Assembly (NCBI GenBank): GCA_028868545.1
Contig: JAGWUF010000005.1
Span: 1-64,000 of the forward strand
Source: Lysobacteraceae bacterium
GTDB taxonomy: Bacteria; Pseudomonadota; Gammaproteobacteria; Xanthomonadales; Xanthomonadaceae
Length of the DNA: 64,000 nt
Reading direction: 5' to 3'
The notes under the pieces are model-generated. The model saw nothing but the letters and a program-made list of their open reading frames with translations, was not told the DNA's origin and did not search any database. The position numbers were made by a program, and so were the translations under genes. Shown piece by piece: positions 60,352-64,000 of this stretch. Each line of letters begins with the position of its first letter. Position 1 is the first letter of the stretch.

Positions 60352-61059
60352 ATGAACCCAGGCCTTGTCGCCGCCCTGCCACACCTGTTGCTGGTCGAAG
60401 ACGACCCCACCAGTGCCGCCTTCCTGGCCGAGGCCGCCACCGCCTTCCCGGCGCGGGTGACACTGGCCGGCAGTCTGGCCGAGGCCTTCACGGCCAGCGT
60501 CGGGCAGACCTTCGACCTGCTGTTGATCGACGCCCATCTGCCCGACGGCTTCGGCCACGCCCTGTTGCGGCAACTGCGCCAGCGTGGCATCACCGCGCCG
60601 GCGCTGGCACATACCGCCCAGGCCGATGCCGCCACCAGCGCGCCGCTGCAGGCCGCCGGCTTCCTCGATGTGCTGCAAAAGCCGATGTCCGTGCTCCATC
60701 TGCACGCCGCATTGCGGCAGCACCTGCAGCAGCCGGCACCCTCCCCCCCGATCTGGAACGATGCCGGCGCACAGGCGGCGGTAGGCGGGAACCGGAGCCA
60801 CGTGGCGCAACTGCGGTCGCTGTTCCTGCAGGAACTGCCCGGCCAGCGGAACCGCATCGGTGCCGCCACGGCGCGGCAGGACGTGGTCGCGGTGCGAGCC
60901 GAACTGCACAGGCTGACCGCCAGCTGCGGCTTCGTCGGCGCCGATGCACTGGCACAGGCGGTGCAGGCCCTGCGCGCCGCGCCACTGGAGCCGGCCGCCA
61001 AGGCGGCACTGGACGCCGCCATTGCCGACCTGCTGATGGTGCCACCGGCAACCGCCTGA
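60352..61059 (+). CDS. Receiver-Hpt phosphorelay protein
   Basis: 235 residues from ATG 60352, with GGAGG nine bases upstream. A receiver domain (1-125) has phospho-acceptor Asp60 (LLLIDAHLPDG) and Lys110 (LQKPMS). An Hpt domain follows (~145-230) with phospho-His186 in AELHRLTASCGFVGADAL. It has no output domain, so it should pass phosphate between a hybrid kinase and another regulator. It is divergent from ydbH; no kinase is nearby. Confidence 0.85.
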   Translation: MNPGLVAALPHLLLVEDDPTSAAFLAEAATAFPARVTLAGSLAEAFTASVGQTFDLLLIDAHLPDGFGHALLRQLRQRGITAPALAHTAQADAATSAPLQAAGFLDVLQKPMSVLHLHAALRQHLQQPAPSPPIWNDAGAQAAVGGNRSHVAQLRSLFLQELPGQRNRIGAATARQDVVAVRAELHRLTASCGFVGADALAQAVQALRAAPLEPAAKAALDAAIADLLMVPPATA

Positions 61060-61062
61060 CCG

Positions 61063-62727
61063 TCAGCGTGGCGGCATCGCCTGCAAGCGCCCGGCCTCCA
61101 GCCGCAGCACGCGATCGGCCAGCGCCAGGCTGGCGGGGCGATGGGTAATCATGATCACGGTGCGCTGTTTCAGCACGTCATGGCATTCGGCGATGAATTC
61201 GGCCTCGCCCTCGGGGTCGAACATCGCGGTGGCCTCGTCCAGGATCAGGATCGGTGGATCCTTCAGCAGCGCCCGCGCCAACGCCAGCCGCTGGCGCTGG
61301 CCGCCGGAGAGCTTCACCCCTTGATCGCCCACCACCGTGTCATAGCCCTGCGGCAACGCGGTGATGAAAACATGCGCCCGCGCTGCACGCGCCGCGCGTT
61401 CGACTTCGGCCTGGGTTGCCTGCCCGCGCCCGTACACGATGTTCTGGCGCACCGTCGCGTTGAACAGCAGTACCTGCTGTGCCACCAACCCGATCTGCCC
61501 GCGCAGCGCCGACAGCCGGAATTCGCGCACATCCACGCCGCCGATGGCGATGCGCCCCGCCTGCGGCTCCAGCAACCGCAACAGCAGATGCACCAATGTG
61601 CTCTTGCCGGCGCCATTGCTGCCGGTCAGGGCCACGGTTTCGCCCGCCGCAATCACCAGATCGAACCCGGCAAACAACCGTGCACGCCCCGGATAGGCAA
61701 ACCCCACCGCCTCGAACCGGATCTCGCCCGCATGCGGCACCTGCGCCAGCGTGCCTGCATCCACTTCCGGCGCGGCCTGCAGCGCCTCACCCAGACGCTG
61801 CGCCGCACCGCGCGCGGTCTGGGTCATGCCATAGACGTTGGCCAACTGGCCCAGCGGGCTGACCAGCACCAGGCCATACAGGAACAGACTGACCAGTGTC
61901 CCCATGCCGGTTTCGCCGCCCACCACCGAACGCCCGGCCAGCCCCAGCAACAACAGGATCGCGCCCGCCCCGATCACCTGCACCAGCGGCAGAATCGCGT
62001 CTTCCCAGCGCGCCTGCCGGAACTCGCTGGCGAACAGTTTTTCGGCGGCATCCCGATAGCGCTGCGCCTCGGCGGCATCGGTGGCGAACGCCTTGATGAC
62101 CGGCAGCAGCGCCAGGTTCTGCTCGGCCAGCGCGCTCTGGTCGGCCCAGGCCTGCATCGACGCCGCACCCAGTGGTCGCAATTTGCGCCCAAGCAGTTTC
62201 AACACCACGAACAACACCGGCATCAACACCGCGACGCACACCGCCACCAGCGGTGCCATCCGGAACATCAGCAGCAACGCACCGGCCAGGGTGAACAGCA
62301 ACGGCACCAGCGGCACCAGCGCCGCGGTCACGAAACTGCTCAACCGATGCACATCCCCCAGCAGCAGCGCCAGCACATCCCCGCGTTGCCGCGCGTGATG
62401 CCAGGCCAGCGGCAGTGCCTGCAGATGCGCATACAGCTGCGCGCTGACATCGGCCACCATCTGCCCGGACGCCCGCTGCAACTGCATCGCCACCACATAG
62501 CCCAGCGCCTGCTGCGCGCAGATCAACCCGAACAGCAGCCACAGCAACGCCCCCACCTGCTGGTTGAACAACAAGCGGTCGGTCAGCACCCCGCCCAACC
62601 ACGGTTGCGCCAGGGTCGCTGCGCTTTGCACCAGCATCAAACCCAGCGCCAGCAGCAACTGCGGCAGGTGCGGGCGCAGCCAGGTGCGCAGCATCGACCA
62701 CAACGAAGGTTGCGCAAGTGGCGTCAT
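61063..62727 (-). CDS. ABC exporter, lasso-peptide D-type candidate
   Basis: 554 residues from ATG 62727 (MTPLAQPSLWSML); a longer frame to 62817 is possible. Six membrane helices precede an ATPase with Walker A GSNGAGKSTLVHLLLRLLE, signature LSGGQRQRLALARALL and Walker B ILILDEATAMFD. No C39 peptidase domain is present. Divergent from the B1 and B2 genes, it fits the exporter (D) of a lasso-type RiPP, but a general ABC role is also possible. Confidence 0.8.
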   Translation of the reverse strand: MTPLAQPSLWSMLRTWLRPHLPQLLLALGLMLVQSAATLAQPWLGGVLTDRLLFNQQVGALLWLLFGLICAQQALGYVVAMQLQRASGQMVADVSAQLYAHLQALPLAWHHARQRGDVLALLLGDVHRLSSFVTAALVPLVPLLFTLAGALLLMFRMAPLVAVCVAVLMPVLFVVLKLLGRKLRPLGAASMQAWADQSALAEQNLALLPVIKAFATDAAEAQRYRDAAEKLFASEFRQARWEDAILPLVQVIGAGAILLLLGLAGRSVVGGETGMGTLVSLFLYGLVLVSPLGQLANVYGMTQTARGAAQRLGEALQAAPEVDAGTLAQVPHAGEIRFEAVGFAYPGRARLFAGFDLVIAAGETVALTGSNGAGKSTLVHLLLRLLEPQAGRIAIGGVDVREFRLSALRGQIGLVAQQVLLFNATVRQNIVYGRGQATQAEVERAARAARAHVFITALPQGYDTVVGDQGVKLSGGQRQRLALARALLKDPPILILDEATAMFDPEGEAEFIAECHDVLKQRTVIMITHRPASLALADRVLRLEAGRLQAMPPR

Positions 62728-62763
62728 CAGTGGCAGCGATGGCGTGTCATCCGGCACAAGGAT

Positions 62764-62782
62764 GCCGGCAACGCGTGCCGGC
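62764..62782. promoter_or_regulatory. Palindrome in the ABC/B1 divergent region
   Basis: GCCGGCA (62764-62770) and TGCCGGC (62776-62782) form a perfect 7-bp inverted repeat around ACGCG. It lies between the two divergent genes and may be an operator. A CATACT -10 for the B1 gene is at 62834-62839. Confidence 0.35.
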
Positions 62783-62867
62783 GTCACCTGGATTCGGCCA
62801 CATGCGCGCTGGATCACCCCCGCGCGTCTCGGCCATACTTGCAGATATCCCTCAGGACGAGACCGCC

Positions 62868-63161
62868 ATGCCCGCTTTCCCGAACAGTGTCACGCTGGAA
62901 AGCCGGCTGGTTCGATCCCCCGATGTCCTCTTCCAGGAAGTGGGCGGCGAAGCCGTGCTGCTGGATCTGGCCAGCGAGCAGTACTTCGGGCTGGATCCGG
63001 TGGGCACGCGGATCTGGGAACTGCTCGATGGCGAAGCGCCGCTGGCCCGCATCCACCACACACTGGCCGCCGAGTACGATGCCAAGCCCGCGCGCATCGG
63101 CGAGGATCTGCTGGCGCTGGCGCAGACGCTGCTGGACGCCGGCCTGGTGCAGCCACGCTGA
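62868..63161 (+). CDS. PqqD-like RiPP recognition protein (lasso B1 type)
   Basis: 97 residues from ATG 62868, preceded by CAGGA. It has the PqqD/RRE fold signals VLLDLASEQYFGLDPVGTRIWELLDGEAPLARI and LLALAQTLLDAGLV. Such proteins bind the leader of a RiPP precursor and pass it to a partner enzyme. The direct neighbour, a B2-type protease starting after one base, supports a lasso-peptide B1 role. No precursor gene was found in the window. Confidence 0.85.
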   Translation: MPAFPNSVTLESRLVRSPDVLFQEVGGEAVLLDLASEQYFGLDPVGTRIWELLDGEAPLARIHHTLAAEYDAKPARIGEDLLALAQTLLDAGLVQPR

Positions 63162-63162
63162 C

Positions 63163-63633
63163 ATGTCACGGGCGTTGCGCCAGTGGTGGGCCCTGCCCAG
63201 GCGCGAGCGCGTCCTCCTGCTCGTCCTGATGGGGTTGCAACCGCTGTTGTCGCTGTCGCTGCGCCTGCTGGGCTATCGCCGGACCCGGGCGATGCTTGAA
63301 GCCCTGAGCCAGCGTCCGGCCATGCCGGCCGTCAACCCGGAACAACGGGCCGCCGCACAGCGGCTGGCCGAACTGGCCAATATCGCCGGCCGACGCGGCC
63401 CGGTCGCCAGCACCTGCCTGCGGCAGGCGCTGGCGGTGCATTGGCTGCTGCGGCGCCGGGGCCTGCAGCCGCAGCTGCGGTTCGGCGTGGATCGCATCGG
63501 CGCCACCCCCGACATGCATGCCTGGGTGGAACTGGAAGGCGTCCCGCTGGCGCAGCCGCAGCTGCGGCATCGCGCGTTTCAGCCGGCGACGTCGGCCAGC
63601 ACCGCGGCCACCACCGACTCCAGCGCATCGTAG
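63163..63633 (+). CDS. Lasso peptide B2-type leader protease
   Basis: 156-residue transglutaminase-like protein. The Cys is in GPVASTCLRQALAVHWLLRRRG and the His in DMHAWVELEG, the pattern of B2 proteases that remove the RiPP leader. The N-terminus has a hydrophobic stretch (RERVLLLVLMGLQPLLSLSLRLLGY). After HAWVELEG the end (to 63633) is short and low complexity, and its last 55 bases overlap the convergent kinase gene, so the tail may be altered. Confidence 0.85.
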   Translation: MSRALRQWWALPRRERVLLLVLMGLQPLLSLSLRLLGYRRTRAMLEALSQRPAMPAVNPEQRAAAQRLAELANIAGRRGPVASTCLRQALAVHWLLRRRGLQPQLRFGVDRIGATPDMHAWVELEGVPLAQPQLRHRAFQPATSASTAATTDSSAS

Positions 63634-64000
63634 CGGCGCGGATAGTCCAGCCGCCGCAGCGGCACCTCGCGCACCAGCCGCGCGCCGGCGGCCAGGTTGC
63701 GCTTGAGCACCGACGGGTTCTTGATGTCCAGCACGAAGGCGTTCGCGGCCAAGCCGATCAAGGCCTGCGACGGCGACAAGGTTTCGATGGCCGGTGCATC
63801 CACCTTGCCTTCGCCCAGCAGGTAGACGCGCGCCAGCGGCAGCGCACGGTCGCAGTGCGGCAAATCGGTCGCCGCCTCAAGCCGCGGTTTCGGCGAGCCT
63901 TCGACGTAGACGCTGCGGCCCTCGCCCAGCGCCGCGACGCTGTCTTCCCACAGCCGCACGTGCGCGGCATGCGGATGCACGTGGATGCGCGGCTGCGCAA
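63579..64000 (-). CDS. HPr-kinase-like protein, C-terminal part (partial)
   Basis: The frame runs off the right edge of the window, so the ATP-binding P-loop is not visible; about 140 C-terminal residues are. The visible part (RLWEDSVAAL; PLARVYLLGEGK; IETLSPSQALIGLAANAF) matches HprK-related kinases, which occur in several lasso-peptide and related clusters, where some phosphorylate the precursor. It overlaps the B2 gene by 55 bases on the opposite strand. Confidence 0.72.
   Translation of the reverse strand, partial: AQPRIHVHPHAAHVRLWEDSVAALGEGRSVYVEGSPKPRLEAATDLPHCDRALPLARVYLLGEGKVDAPAIETLSPSQALIGLAANAFVLDIKNPSVLKRNLAAGARLVREVPLRRLDYPRRYDALESVVAAVLADVAG

Noticed and set aside
62728-62867. 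A lasso precursor gene in the ABC/B1 gap
   Set aside because: The only frame reads straight into the B1 gene and has no leader/core pattern. The minus-strand frame is an extension of the ABC gene.

Overview
The window is GC-rich, densely coding chromosomal DNA from a gammaproteobacterium, most likely family Xanthomonadaceae/Lysobacteraceae. Several gene types and neighbourhoods point there: a nfuA-linked 'transmembrane repetitive' protein, a PsrA-like TetR next to a FadN-type fatty-oxidation pair, the AguA/AguB pair, an orphan GacA-like regulator and Xanthomonas-style REP repeats. Genus cannot be fixed from sequence alone. No phage, IS transposase, integrase, plasmid gene or CRISPR array was seen. 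Nearly all of the window is housekeeping.

Layout. 0-2.2 kb: agmatine-to-putrescine genes (end of aguA, aguB) and a TraB protein. 2.2-7.5 kb: lysS, prfB with its programmed +1 frameshift, an IscA/ErpA protein, asnS and two small unknown genes. 7.5-11.2 kb: nfuA with a low-complexity membrane protein, a pterin dehydratase and a DUF6624 protein. 11.2-15.7 kb: rluC divergent from rne, with a ~460-base leader upstream of RNase E. 15.7-20.6 kb: an orphan response regulator, guaB, guaA, folD. 20.8-30.6 kb: a zinc-ribbon protein, a DUF2272 lipoprotein, moeB, mobA, then the run der-bamB-yfgM-rodZ-pilW-rlmN-ndk, all on the minus strand. This run lacks ispG and hisS, which often lie inside it; ispG is at 48.4 kb.

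30.8-35.3 kb: a TetR regulator with palindromic operators and a two-gene fatty-acid beta-oxidation unit. 35.3-40.2 kb: the threonine operon thrL-thrA-thrB-thrC, including a threonine-rich leader peptide. A tRNA-Arg(CCT) follows. 40.5-45.4 kb: an aminoadipate-semialdehyde-type dehydrogenase, a DUF4190 protein, pyrD, murB and an EamA transporter. 45.5-54.1 kb: three cyclic-di-GMP proteins (FHA-GGDEF, HD-GYP, GAF-GAF-GGDEF-EAL), with ispG and xseA between them. 54.2-61.1 kb: an ECF sigma factor with a probable anti-sigma partner, an ABC exporter, a YdbL/YdbH pair and a receiver-Hpt protein. 61.1-64.0 kb: an ABC exporter, a PqqD-like B1 protein, a B2 protease and the end of an HPr-kinase-like gene. 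This last group looks like part of a lasso-peptide-type RiPP locus cut by the window edge.

The most notable non-coding signal is a repeated start architecture: a -10 hexamer, six bases, then the start codon. This predicts leaderless mRNAs. The form at erpA, nfuA and ispG, all iron-sulfur genes, is nearly identical over 17 bases. Other non-coding items are a perfect 30-bp inverted repeat between ispG and xseA, an intrinsic terminator inside the ndk leader, and hairpins that overlap stop codons.
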